The position numbers and the translations under genes were made by a program. A stretch of DNA of 64,000 nt, taken from Streptomyces canus (GTDB lineage: Bacteria; Actinomycetota; Actinomycetes; Streptomycetales; Streptomycetaceae). Where the stretch lies: positions 179,454-243,453 of the forward strand of contig NZ_KQ948659.1 in assembly GCF_001514145.1 (NCBI RefSeq), in the 5' to 3' direction. This document shows, piece by piece, positions 45,632 through 53,127 of this stretch (the first letter of the stretch is position 1; every line of letters starts with the position of its first letter). Below the pieces are notes generated by a model. That model was not told the DNA's origin, did no database searches, and saw nothing but the letters and a program-made list of their open reading frames with translations.

Positions 45632-46978
45632 GTGAACGCTAAGACCAGCGCGAGCGCTGGCAACACCTGGCGAGACCTGCCCGCGGCGCAGCAGCCCGAG
45701 TACCCCGACACCGAGGCTCTGCGCGCAGTGATCGCGGACCTCGAGTCGTATCCGCCGCTCGTCTTCGCGGGCGAGTGCGACCAGCTGCGCGCCCGGTTGG
45801 CGGCCGTCGCCAAGGGAGAGGCGTTCCTCCTCCAGGGCGGCGACTGCGCCGAGGCCTTCGACGCCGTGTCCGCGGACCACATCCGCAACAAGCTCAAGAC
45901 CCTGCTCCAGATGGGCGCCGTGCTGACGTACGCCGCCTCGGTGCCGGTCGTGAAGGTCGGCCGGATCGCCGGCCAGTACTCCAAGCCGCGCTCCAAGGGC
46001 ACCGAGACCCGCGACGGCGTGACGCTGCCGACGTACCGGGGCGACTCGGTCAACGGCTTCGAGTTCAACGAGAAGGCCCGCATCCCGGACCCCGAGCGCC
46101 TGAAGCGGATGTACAACGCCTCCGCCTCCACGCTCAACCTGGTGCGCGCCTTCACCACCGGCGGCTACGCGGACCTGCGCCAGGTGCACGCCTGGAACCA
46201 GGACTTCGTGAAGTCGTCCCCGTCCGGCCAGCGCTACGAGCAGCTGGCGCGCGAGATCGACCAGGCGCTGAACTTCATGCGGGCCTGCGGGACCGACCCG
46301 GAGGAGTTCAAGACCGTCGAGTTCTACTCCTCCCACGAGGCGCTGCTGCTCGACTACGAGTCGGCGCTCACCCGCGTGGACTCGCGCACCGGGCGGCTGT
46401 ACGACGTCTCCGCGCACATGGTGTGGATCGGTGAGCGCACCCGGCAGCTGGACCACGCGCACATCGAGTTCGCCTCGCAGATCCGCAACCCGATCGGCAT
46501 CAAGCTCGGCCCCACGACCACGGCCGAGGAGGCGCTGCAGTACATCGAGCGCCTGGACCCCGACCGTGAGCCCGGCCGGCTGACCTTCATCGTCCGCATG
46601 GGCGCCGACAAGGTCCGCGACAAGCTGCCCGAGCTGGTCGAGAAGGTCACCGCGTCCGGCGCGACCGTGGCCTGGATCACCGACCCGATGCACGGCAACA
46701 CCTACGAGGCGGCCTCCGGCCACAAGACCCGCCGCTTCGACGACGTGCTCGACGAGGTCAAGGGCTTCTTCGAGGTCCACAAGGGCCTGGGCACCCACCC
46801 GGGTGGCATTCACGTCGAGCTCACCGGTGACGACGTCACCGAGTGCGTGGGTGGCGGCGACGAGATCTTCGTCGACGACCTGCACCAGCGCTACGAGACG
46901 GCCTGCGACCCGCGCCTCAACCGCAGCCAGTCCCTCGACCTGGCGTTCCTCGTCGCGGAGATGTACAGGGACCAGTGA
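45632..46978 (+). CDS. aroH: class II 3-deoxy-D-arabino-heptulosonate 7-phosphate synthase
   Basis: The 448-residue class II (plant-type) DAHP synthase contains LLQGGDCAEAF, KVGRIAGQYSKPRS, PTYRGDSVNGF, MVWIGERTRQLDHAHIEF, NPIGIKLGP, WITDPMHGNT and GGIHVELTGDDVTECVGG. The metal ligands are expected in the Cys of GGDC and in the His and Glu of the later motifs. It joins phosphoenolpyruvate and erythrose 4-phosphate to open the shikimate pathway that feeds the anthranilate synthase nearby. The GTG at 45632 has GGAGG 8 bases upstream; the GTG two codons earlier (45626) is an alternative start. A strong terminator follows. Confidence 0.95.
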   Translation: MNAKTSASAGNTWRDLPAAQQPEYPDTEALRAVIADLESYPPLVFAGECDQLRARLAAVAKGEAFLLQGGDCAEAFDAVSADHIRNKLKTLLQMGAVLTYAASVPVVKVGRIAGQYSKPRSKGTETRDGVTLPTYRGDSVNGFEFNEKARIPDPERLKRMYNASASTLNLVRAFTTGGYADLRQVHAWNQDFVKSSPSGQRYEQLAREIDQALNFMRACGTDPEEFKTVEFYSSHEALLLDYESALTRVDSRTGRLYDVSAHMVWIGERTRQLDHAHIEFASQIRNPIGIKLGPTTTAEEALQYIERLDPDREPGRLTFIVRMGADKVRDKLPELVEKVTASGATVAWITDPMHGNTYEAASGHKTRRFDDVLDEVKGFFEVHKGLGTHPGGIHVELTGDDVTECVGGGDEIFVDDLHQRYETACDPRLNRSQSLDLAFLVAEMYRDQ

Positions 46979-47006
46979 CGGGGGCACCTGTTACCGGCAC
47001 GTGAAT

Positions 47007-47036
47007 GGGGCGCGGATCACATACGATCCGCGCCCC
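47007..47036 (+). terminator. terminator after DAHP synthase
   Basis: GGGGCGCGGATC (47007-47018) pairs perfectly with GATCCGCGCCCC (47025-47036) across ACATAC, followed by CACTTTT. It isolates the gene from bfd. Confidence 0.9.
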
Positions 47037-47071
47037 GCTCCACTTTTGCGCTTCCTGAGCGCCGGGTAAGG

Positions 47072-47090
47072 TTAGGTTAGCCTCACCGAT
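47072..47090. promoter_or_regulatory. iron box (DmdR/IdeR-type) upstream of bfd
   Basis: TTAGGTTAGCCTCACCGAT matches the 19-bp DtxR-family iron box TTAGGTTAGSCTNACCTAA with two or three mismatches near the right end. It lies 47 bp before the bfd GTG. Iron-loaded DmdR1 would be expected to repress bfd. Confidence 0.8.
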
Positions 47091-47136
47091 CATCGGGATG
47101 GCGAGACCGAGCAATCCCGGCGGGAGGTGGAGCCGC

Positions 47137-47361
47137 GTGTACATCTGCAGTTGCTTCGGCATCACTGAGCAGCAGGTCAAGAAGCACGCCGAGGACGGTG
47201 CCTGCACCCCCCGCCAGGTGGCCTCCGCCTGCAAGGCGGGCACGGACTGCGGTTCGTGCGTACGACGTATCCAGGCGCTCCTGCGCCGGGGCGAGTACCC
47301 CCGCCGTGAGCTCGCCGAACAGGGCAAGCCGGCCCTCGCCGCACTGGACGAGGCCGCCTAG
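47137..47361 (+). CDS. bfd: bacterioferritin-associated ferredoxin
   Basis: The 74-residue protein starts at GTG after GGGAGG. It has the four-cysteine [2Fe-2S] pattern CSC near residues 4-6 and CGSC near residue 41, as in BFD proteins, with ITEQQVKKHAEDG between. It donates electrons to bacterioferritin to release stored iron as Fe2+. An iron box lies upstream, so it is induced on iron starvation. It converges with bfr, sharing 4 bp at the stop codons; the pair thus combines storage and release with opposite regulation. Confidence 0.93.
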   Translation: MYICSCFGITEQQVKKHAEDGACTPRQVASACKAGTDCGSCVRRIQALLRRGEYPRRELAEQGKPALAALDEAA

Positions 47362-47837
47362 CTCTCCGGCTGCTCGATCAGCTGCGCGATGTAGAGCGCC
47401 TCGCCGAGCTTCTCCAGAAGCTCCAGCTGCGTGTCGAGATAGTCGATGTGGTGCTCCTCGTCCGCGAGGATCGACTCGAAGATGTTCGCCGACGTGATGT
47501 CGCCCTTGGTGCGCATCACCTCGATACCGCGCTTGAGGCGGTCGATGGCCTCGACCTCGACCTGCCGGTCGGCCTCGAACATCTCCTTGACGGTCTGGCC
47601 CACGCGTACGTGGAACAGTCGCTGGTAGTTCGGCAGCCCCTCCAGGAAGAGAATGCGGTCGGTCAGCACCTCGGCGTGCTTCATCTCGTCGAACGACTCG
47701 TGCCGCGTGTACTTCGCGAGCTTCGTCCAGCCGAAGTTCTCCTGCATCTTCGCGTGCAGGAAGTACTGGTTGATCGCGGTGAGCTCGCCCGTGAGCTGCT
47801 CGTTGAGGAATTCGATGACCTCGGGGTCGCCCTGCAT
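47358..47837 (-). CDS. bfr: bacterioferritin
   Basis: The 159-residue four-helix protein starts at the ATG at 47837 behind GGAAGGAG. Ferroxidase ligands are present: Glu in NEQLTGELTAINQ, Glu and His in DEMKHAEV, Glu in EVEAIDRL, and Glu and His in DEEHHID. The heme-ligating Met is in FDEMKHAE. It would assemble as a 24-mer storing iron in the cytoplasm. It converges on bfd. An AT-rich segment with repeated AGTAAGT upstream may bind an iron-responsive regulator. Confidence 0.95.
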   Translation of the reverse strand: MQGDPEVIEFLNEQLTGELTAINQYFLHAKMQENFGWTKLAKYTRHESFDEMKHAEVLTDRILFLEGLPNYQRLFHVRVGQTVKEMFEADRQVEVEAIDRLKRGIEVMRTKGDITSANIFESILADEEHHIDYLDTQLELLEKLGEALYIAQLIEQPES

Positions 47838-47910
47838 CGCAGAGGCTCCTTCCAACCGTGGGGAACTGGCAGGTTGCGCCGCATCCTCGCACCGGTGAAG
47901 AAGATCGTCC

Positions 47911-47932
47911 AGTAAGTCTTCACTTAGTAAGT
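47911..47932. promoter_or_regulatory. AT-rich repeat/palindrome in the bfr upstream region
   Basis: AGTAAGT occurs at 47911-47917 and 47926-47932, and ACTTAGTAAGT (47922-47932) is a perfect 11-bp palindrome. The segment is markedly AT-rich for this genome and lies about 75-95 bp upstream of bfr on its coding side. It may be a Fur-family or other operator; no consensus was confirmed. Confidence 0.45.
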
Positions 47933-48014
47933 AAGGGCATGCTTAGTCCAATTTGCGGGGGTTCGGGCGAGCGCTGGTCGGGTGCATCCCCTCGGGTCTG
48001 TCAGGATGGAAGGC

Positions 48015-48647
48015 ATGGGTCAGCCGGTGGAGAGTGAGAGCGGAGAAGCGGCACACTCCGAGCTTCCGCCGGGGCAGCGACTGCAGCGCGGCTGGCCGGT
48101 CACGCACTACGGCCCGGTCCCCAAGTTCCGGCCCGAGCGCTGGGAGTTCCGGGTCTTCGGCGCCACCGCGGACAGCGAGAAACACTGCTGGAACCACGAG
48201 GAGTTCACGGCGCTGCCGTACACCACCGTCGTGGGCGACCTGCACTGCGTGACGAAGTTCAGCATGCTCGGTGCCGAGTGGGGCGGAATTCCCGCCCGCA
48301 CGATCCTGGAGATCGCTCCGCCCGCGCCGGCGGTCACCCACGTGATGGTCTGGGCCGAGTACGGCTTCAGTTCCAACCTCCGCCTCGAGGACTTCGCGTC
48401 CGAGCGCGCGATCTTCGCCACCCACAAGGACGGGGAACTGCTGACCGCGGAGCACGGCTTTCCGCTCCGGCTGGTCGTCCCCCATCTGTACGCCTGGAAG
48501 GGGCCCAAATGGGTCCGTGGCGTCGAGTACATGACCGCCGACCGCCGGGGCTTCTGGGAGGAGCGCGGCTATCACAACGTCGGCGATCCCTGGAAGGAAC
48601 AGCGGTACTCGTACCAGGAGCAGCCGGGGGACGGCCCCGAGCTGTGA
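48015..48647 (+). CDS. molybdopterin-dependent oxidoreductase (sulfite-oxidase fold)
   Basis: The 210-residue protein has the oxidoreductase molybdopterin-binding domain: GWPVTHYGPVPKFRPERWEFRVFG at its start, the Mo-ligating Cys in DLHCVTKFSMLGAEWGG, and LVVPHLYAWKGPKWVRGVEYM near the end. There is no signal peptide or heme/dimerisation domain, so it is a small cytoplasmic member resembling MsrP-type cores. The electron partner and substrate are unknown. The ATG at 48015 is chosen with AGG about 9 bases upstream; one at 48006 is alternative. It converges with the DUF4396 gene. Confidence 0.87.
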   Translation: MGQPVESESGEAAHSELPPGQRLQRGWPVTHYGPVPKFRPERWEFRVFGATADSEKHCWNHEEFTALPYTTVVGDLHCVTKFSMLGAEWGGIPARTILEIAPPAPAVTHVMVWAEYGFSSNLRLEDFASERAIFATHKDGELLTAEHGFPLRLVVPHLYAWKGPKWVRGVEYMTADRRGFWEERGYHNVGDPWKEQRYSYQEQPGDGPEL

Positions 48648-48650
48648 CGG

Positions 48651-49148
48651 TCAGTGCGCGTGGTGCTGGTGGACCACCGCGTGACCCTTGCCCCGCCCGA
48701 TCATCCACTTGTTGACCGGCACGGTCACGACGAACGCTATGGCCAGCGAGATCGCCAGTGACGCCCAGAACAGCAGGTCGGCGAGTTCCGCGTCCATGGC
48801 GTCCGGCCACAGGACGATCACACCGTTGTCGATGAGCTCCATCACGGCGATGGAGAGGGTGTCGGCGGCCAGTGCCACCCGGACCGCGGCCCGGAAGTCC
48901 AGGCCGCCCTTCAGGGCCCCGCGCAGGGTGAGCGAGTAGCCGAAGACGAACGCGAGGACGATCGCCAGGACGGTCGTGGGCAGATTGCCCCAGCCGAGCG
49001 CGGTGCCGATGACCATGCCGAGCACCTCGCCGATGGCGCAGCCGGTGAGGCAGTGGAGGGTGGCCTGGACGGCGACGGCCCAGGTGGCGCCCGGCTGTGC
49101 GGCGTCGGAGTGCCCGGTGTGGGCGTGTGCGGTGTGCTCGTGGTCCAC
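48651..49148 (-). CDS. DUF4396 membrane protein with His-rich termini
   Basis: The 165-residue protein starts at GTG, 6 bases after GGAGGT; an upstream ATG would add 12 residues. The N-terminus is His-rich (HEHTAHAHTGH) and so is the C-terminus (HAVVHQHHAH). Between them lie four hydrophobic segments with LHCLTGCAIGEVLGM and ELIDNGVIVLW, typical of DUF4396. A perfect CsoR-like operator stands about 50 bp upstream. His-rich ends plus this site suggest copper binding or transport; this is inference, since I know of no proven function for the family. Confidence 0.82.
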   Translation of the reverse strand: MDHEHTAHAHTGHSDAAQPGATWAVAVQATLHCLTGCAIGEVLGMVIGTALGWGNLPTTVLAIVLAFVFGYSLTLRGALKGGLDFRAAVRVALAADTLSIAVMELIDNGVIVLWPDAMDAELADLLFWASLAISLAIAFVVTVPVNKWMIGRGKGHAVVHQHHAH

Positions 49149-49197
49149 GGCTGACCTCCGGTGTCGGATGACGGATGCTTCCACAGAGGCCGACTAT

Positions 49198-49214
49198 ATA
49201 CCCCCTAGGGGTAT
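49198..49214. promoter_or_regulatory. CsoR-type copper-responsive operator
   Basis: ATACCCC and GGGGTAT flank CTA as a perfect 17-bp palindrome. G-tract palindromes of this type are the binding sites of CsoR repressors, which leave DNA on binding Cu(I). It lies between the DUF4396 gene (minus) and the Crp/Fnr gene (plus). Confidence 0.8.
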
Positions 49215-49384
49215 CGGTGTGAAGGTTCGGACGTCGTTCCGCTAACTGACAGCACATTCCGTGCCCAGAGCGCTACGCTGAGATCCTTGCCTGGCGGGAA
49301 GCGTCGGGTGGAGACGGATCCAAGGGGCCTTCGGGGTTCCGCTTGCGGTCCGGTTCGGGGGAGAGCGGTACACGGGGGACGACG

Positions 49385-50083
49385 GTGGGGCTGTTCGGAG
49401 AGCGGCATACCTTTTTCGCGGGTCTCGGCCCGGCGGACCGGGAGGCGTTGACGGGTCTCGGCACCCGGCACGAGTACTCACCGCACGACACGCTCCTCGC
49501 CGAGGGCGACCGCACCACGTTCGTGGTCGTCCTGCTCAGCGGCTGGTGCACGGTGTGGACGCCGACCGAGCGCGGCGGCCGTCTGATCCTGGCCCTGCGT
49601 CGGGCCGGCGAGGCCGTGGGCGACATGGCGGCACTCGACGGCCGTCCCCGCAGTGCCTCGGTGAGCGCCCTCGGTCCGGTGACCGGCCTGGTCGTACCCG
49701 GCGAGCGCTTCCGGCGCTTCCTGGCCTCCCGACCGCTCGCCAACGCGCTGATGACGATCCAGCTCACCGAGCGGCTGCGCAGCGCGGACCACGAGCGCCG
49801 GGCCCTCGCCTCCATGACGGTGTTACAGAGGCTCGCGGAACGCCTGGTCGAACTCGCCGACCGTACCGGCCGGCTGGAGAACGAGGCCGTGACCATACGG
49901 CTCCCCCTCGCACAGCACGAACTGGCCGCTTCCGTGGGCTCCACCCGCGAGGCCGTCGCCAAGGCTCTGCGCCTGTTGCGCGAACAGGGCCTGGTCCGCA
50001 CCGGCCCCGGCACCCTCGCCGTGGCCGACCTGGATCCCCTCCGCCTGCTCGCCGCCGGACAGCCCCATGGCACGCAGACCTAG
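49385..50083 (+). CDS. Crp/Fnr family transcriptional regulator
   Basis: The protein of about 232 residues has an N-terminal cyclic-nucleotide-binding beta-roll (HEYSPHDTLLAEGDRTTFVVVLLSG, GEAVGDMAALDGRPRSASVSA) and a C-terminal winged helix (LPLAQHELAASVGSTREAVAKALRLLREQGLV). There are no Fe-S cysteines, so it is Crp-like rather than Fnr-like. The phosphate-binding region RPRSASV has the Arg-Ser expected for cNMP binding. The GTG at 49385 follows GGGGGA; starts up to 14 codons upstream are possible. It lies 105 bp before a nucleotide cyclase operon, and a Crp-like dyad sits in that gap. Confidence 0.9.
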   Translation: MGLFGERHTFFAGLGPADREALTGLGTRHEYSPHDTLLAEGDRTTFVVVLLSGWCTVWTPTERGGRLILALRRAGEAVGDMAALDGRPRSASVSALGPVTGLVVPGERFRRFLASRPLANALMTIQLTERLRSADHERRALASMTVLQRLAERLVELADRTGRLENEAVTIRLPLAQHELAASVGSTREAVAKALRLLREQGLVRTGPGTLAVADLDPLRLLAAGQPHGTQT

Positions 50084-50098
50084 AAGCACCCGACGCCG

Positions 50099-50120
50099 CG
50101 CTGTGTAAACGGCTACAGCG
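50099..50120. promoter_or_regulatory. 22-bp Crp-like dyad upstream of the cyclase operon
   Basis: CGCTGT and ACAGCG flank ten bases. Within it TGTGT-N6-CTACA (50102-50117) resembles the Crp half-site pattern TGTGA-N6-TCACA. It lies between the crp-like gene and the cyclase start and is a candidate target of that regulator. Confidence 0.55.
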
Positions 50121-50188
50121 GCGATCGGCAGGCTCCGCGACCATCCGAGGAGCCGGTGGTTCGACGGGACGGCAGGGAGGAGAGAACG

Positions 50189-50929
50189 ATGGAGGAGGTT
50201 GCCGAGTACGGCTTCATCGTCAACGTGGACGCGCAGGGCTCGGGCCTGTTGTCCGACACCGAGAAACCCGGGATGCGGCGCAGACTCTACGAGGTCACGA
50301 ACACCGCTTTCGAACAGGCCCGTATCCGCGCTCCCCGGCTCTACCAGGAGGACCGCGGCGACGGCATCCTCAGCGTCCTCGCGCCCGACGTGCCGCCGCA
50401 GCGGGTGGTGGGGGAGTGGCTGGAGTACCTCCACCAGAACCTCCGCCAGATCAACCGCGACCTCAACAAGCCCCTGCGGCTGCGCGTGGGCCTGCACATC
50501 GGCCCCGTCACGCGCGACGCACACGGCCGCTCCGGGCGGGCCGTCGATCTCGCCTGCCGGCTGGGCGACTGCGACACCGCGAAGGCGATCCTCAAGGCCG
50601 CGGAGGGTGCACCCCTGGTGGTGGTCGCCTCCGACCGGCTGTACGAGGACGTCGTGCTCGCCGGCGGACGCTGGGTGGAGCCGGACCATTACCGCCGCCA
50701 CGAGGTGGAGCTGAAGGAGGGCCGCAGGGCCGCCTGGTTCACGGTGCCCGGGCTGCCGCAGCCGCCCGACCCGGCGACTGCGGCGAAGGACCTCCCGCCC
50801 GAGCCGCCGCAGCCCCAGGGCACCGGGGACAGCTTCGTCCAGAACAACCACCACCACGGCAGCGGCCAGTTCATCGCCAACGGCAACGTCGACACGTTGC
50901 ACATCAACCAGCACGGCGGTGACCGGTGA
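50189..50929 (+). CDS. class III nucleotide cyclase-like protein (Pycsar-type candidate)
   Basis: The 246-residue protein starts at the ATG at 50189, 8 bases after GGAGG. Residues 1-190 form a cyclase catalytic domain: FIVNVDAQGSG (first metal Asp), QEDRGDGILSVLAP (second metal Asp, GDG), LRLRVGLHIGPV and GRAVDLACRLGD. The Asn usual in the last motif (VNxAxR) is Asp here, with the Arg kept. A Pro-rich linker follows, and the C-terminal 24 residues hold HGSGQFIANGNVDT, matched by the next protein. No membrane segment is present. It may make a cyclic nucleotide on phage infection for the membrane effector encoded two genes after the NTPase. It overlaps the next gene as GTGA. Confidence 0.85.
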   Translation: MEEVAEYGFIVNVDAQGSGLLSDTEKPGMRRRLYEVTNTAFEQARIRAPRLYQEDRGDGILSVLAPDVPPQRVVGEWLEYLHQNLRQINRDLNKPLRLRVGLHIGPVTRDAHGRSGRAVDLACRLGDCDTAKAILKAAEGAPLVVVASDRLYEDVVLAGGRWVEPDHYRRHEVELKEGRRAAWFTVPGLPQPPDPATAAKDLPPEPPQPQGTGDSFVQNNHHHGSGQFIANGNVDTLHINQHGGDR

Positions 50930-53127
50930 ACGCGCAGAGCCCCCAGCCTCCCCAGGGCAACCCGAAACCCCAGCAGCAACAGCCGCAGCAGAAAGCCGAA
51001 CCGGACAAGTCCGCCGGCCCCGACCAGGGGAGCGGCCCGGAACAGCCGCAGTCCGACGTCATCGGCGGCACCGCGGCCGACCCGCTCGGCGAGGAGGCGC
51101 TGCCCGGAGCCGCGGCCGCCGCCTCCAGGATCTACCGCTCGACCGTGTCCTCGCACGGCTCCGGAACCCTCATCAGCTCCGGGTCAGTCCACACCATGAA
51201 CTTCTACGGCGGACAGGCGGCCGAGCGGCTGCTCGCCGGCCCGCTCCCCGAGGACGAACTGCGCAGGCTGCGCCGGGTCTTCCAGGAACCGAAGGACTAC
51301 GGCGACCACCGCGGGCAACTGCGCGACGGACGGCTCCTGGTCCTCCTCGGCCGTCCCGGTACCGGCCGCTCCTACACGGCGCTGTCCCTGCTGGACGACC
51401 TGACCCGCGGCCAGGTCTCGCGGCTCGATCCGCGCACCGACCTGGACAAGCTGGACGACAACCAGATCGACGAGGGCCACGGCTATGTGCTGGAACCCAG
51501 CGCCGTCGGACTGCCCGACGAGACCGGGTTGGACCGGCTGTGCGAACTGCTCCGCAAGAAGCAGGCCTACGCGGTCCTGCTGGCCACCCCCGAACCCGGG
51601 GACGTGCTCTCCCGCGGCGGCCGCTACTACCGCGTCCACACCCCGGCCCCCCAGACCGCCGTACTCGAAGGTCACCTCGCCGACGAACTCGACGAGGCGG
51701 GACCCGAGGCCTACGAGCGGGCCCGGGTCATGGCGCTCGATCCCGAGGTGGTGGAGGCGCGGGGCCTCGACGAGCTGCGGCCCGCGGAGGCGGCCCACTT
51801 CGCGACCCTGCTGGCCCGCAACACCCGGGGCGAGCTCACGCACGACGAATTGCTCGCCGCATGCCGGAAGTTCGCCGAGCGCCAGGCCGCCGAGTGGTTC
51901 GCCGGCGGCGTCCGCTCGGAAACCCCCGAGCGGTTACGGGACGCGGCCTACCGGATCGCCGTCGCCGTCCTGGACGGGGCCTCGCTCAGCGCCGTCGCCG
52001 AGGCCGCCGAGGTGCTCGCCTGGGAACTGGCCGTCACCGTCGATCCGGAGGCGACACCCGGCCGCCCGCTGTTCAGCGACGGCGTCGACGCCCGGCTGGT
52101 CTCCGCCCGCGCGGTCGCCGAACTCGGCACGGAGGAGGTCGGCACCGAGGAGGTCCCGGTGCGCACGGTGCGCTTCGCCGGTGAGGCTCTCGCCCCGGCC
52201 GTCCTGGGCCACCTCTGGCAGCACCGGCACAATGCGCGCGGGCCCGTGCTGCGATGGCTGGCCGGACTGTGCGAGGACGACCGGCCGCAGGTCTGGGTGC
52301 GGGCCGCCGTCGCGGCCGGGCAGCTGTGCCGCCTCGACCTGTCGCACACCGTGCACGAACTGGTCCAGCCCATGGCCCAGGCCAGGCAGGCCCGGCGCCG
52401 GCTGTTCGCCGCGACCGTGCTCGACGTGGCCCTGCGCTCCCCGGACGTCGGCGGCGCCGTCCGCGCCCTGGTCGGCTCCTGGGCCCGGCACGGCGACGAA
52501 CAGCTGCGCTGGACGGCGGGCGCCGTGCTCGGCAGGGGGCGGGCCACGGCCACTCCGCGCGAGTCACTGGACCTGCTCGGCGGGATCGGTGCCTGGGACG
52601 AGGGCAGGCTACGGGCCGACGCGGCCGTCCAGGTCGCCCACTTCGCCGGCGCCCACCCCGACGGCCGGACTCCCGGCCGGATCCGCGCCTGGCTGTCCGA
52701 CGAACGCCGGCCCCACCAGGACCTCGGTCTGCAGAGCACGATCTTCCTGGCCTCCGTCTCCGTGGTCGATCTCTGGAACCAGCACGACGACCTGGCGGGT
52801 CACGGCGACTGGCCGCTGATGCTGGCCCTCGCCGCCGTCCGGCCCGCCCAGGCCGCGGAACTCGCCGGGCTCCTGTGGACGGCTCTGCAGACCCCGCGGT
52901 CCTACGAGGCCGCCGTCGACGCCCTGTCCGGCTGGCTCCGCGACTCGGCCGAGCAGCCCTGGGCCGAGTGCCTGGAGCGGTTCCTGCCGCTGCTGGTGCA
53001 CAGCCAGGACGACCGGGACCGGCTGCTGTCGCTGATCAAGGAACTGACCGAAGACCCCGACCAACCACTGAACGAACAGCAGGTCCGCCGTCTGTGGGGG
53101 GCGGTCCAGGGAGCGAGTACACGATGA
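50926..53127 (+). CDS. P-loop NTPase (STAND/AAA-like) with HGSG signalling motif
   Basis: The 733-residue protein (GTG start overlapping the cyclase stop) has a Gln/Pro-rich disordered N-terminus (1-60), the motif HGSGTLISSGSVHTMNF at 77-93, a P-loop GRPGTGRS at 142-149 with Arg in place of Lys, a Walker B-like GYVLE near 186-190 and YAVLLAT near 215-221. The remaining 400 residues are helical and Ala/Leu-rich, possibly HEAT-like repeats, as in sensor ends of STAND proteins. The motif mirrors the cyclase C-terminus, suggesting direct contact. It may sense infection and switch on the cyclase. Low similarity to named families limits certainty. Confidence 0.78.
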   Translation: MNAQSPQPPQGNPKPQQQQPQQKAEPDKSAGPDQGSGPEQPQSDVIGGTAADPLGEEALPGAAAAASRIYRSTVSSHGSGTLISSGSVHTMNFYGGQAAERLLAGPLPEDELRRLRRVFQEPKDYGDHRGQLRDGRLLVLLGRPGTGRSYTALSLLDDLTRGQVSRLDPRTDLDKLDDNQIDEGHGYVLEPSAVGLPDETGLDRLCELLRKKQAYAVLLATPEPGDVLSRGGRYYRVHTPAPQTAVLEGHLADELDEAGPEAYERARVMALDPEVVEARGLDELRPAEAAHFATLLARNTRGELTHDELLAACRKFAERQAAEWFAGGVRSETPERLRDAAYRIAVAVLDGASLSAVAEAAEVLAWELAVTVDPEATPGRPLFSDGVDARLVSARAVAELGTEEVGTEEVPVRTVRFAGEALAPAVLGHLWQHRHNARGPVLRWLAGLCEDDRPQVWVRAAVAAGQLCRLDLSHTVHELVQPMAQARQARRRLFAATVLDVALRSPDVGGAVRALVGSWARHGDEQLRWTAGAVLGRGRATATPRESLDLLGGIGAWDEGRLRADAAVQVAHFAGAHPDGRTPGRIRAWLSDERRPHQDLGLQSTIFLASVSVVDLWNQHDDLAGHGDWPLMLALAAVRPAQAAELAGLLWTALQTPRSYEAAVDALSGWLRDSAEQPWAECLERFLPLLVHSQDDRDRLLSLIKELTEDPDQPLNEQQVRRLWGAVQGASTR

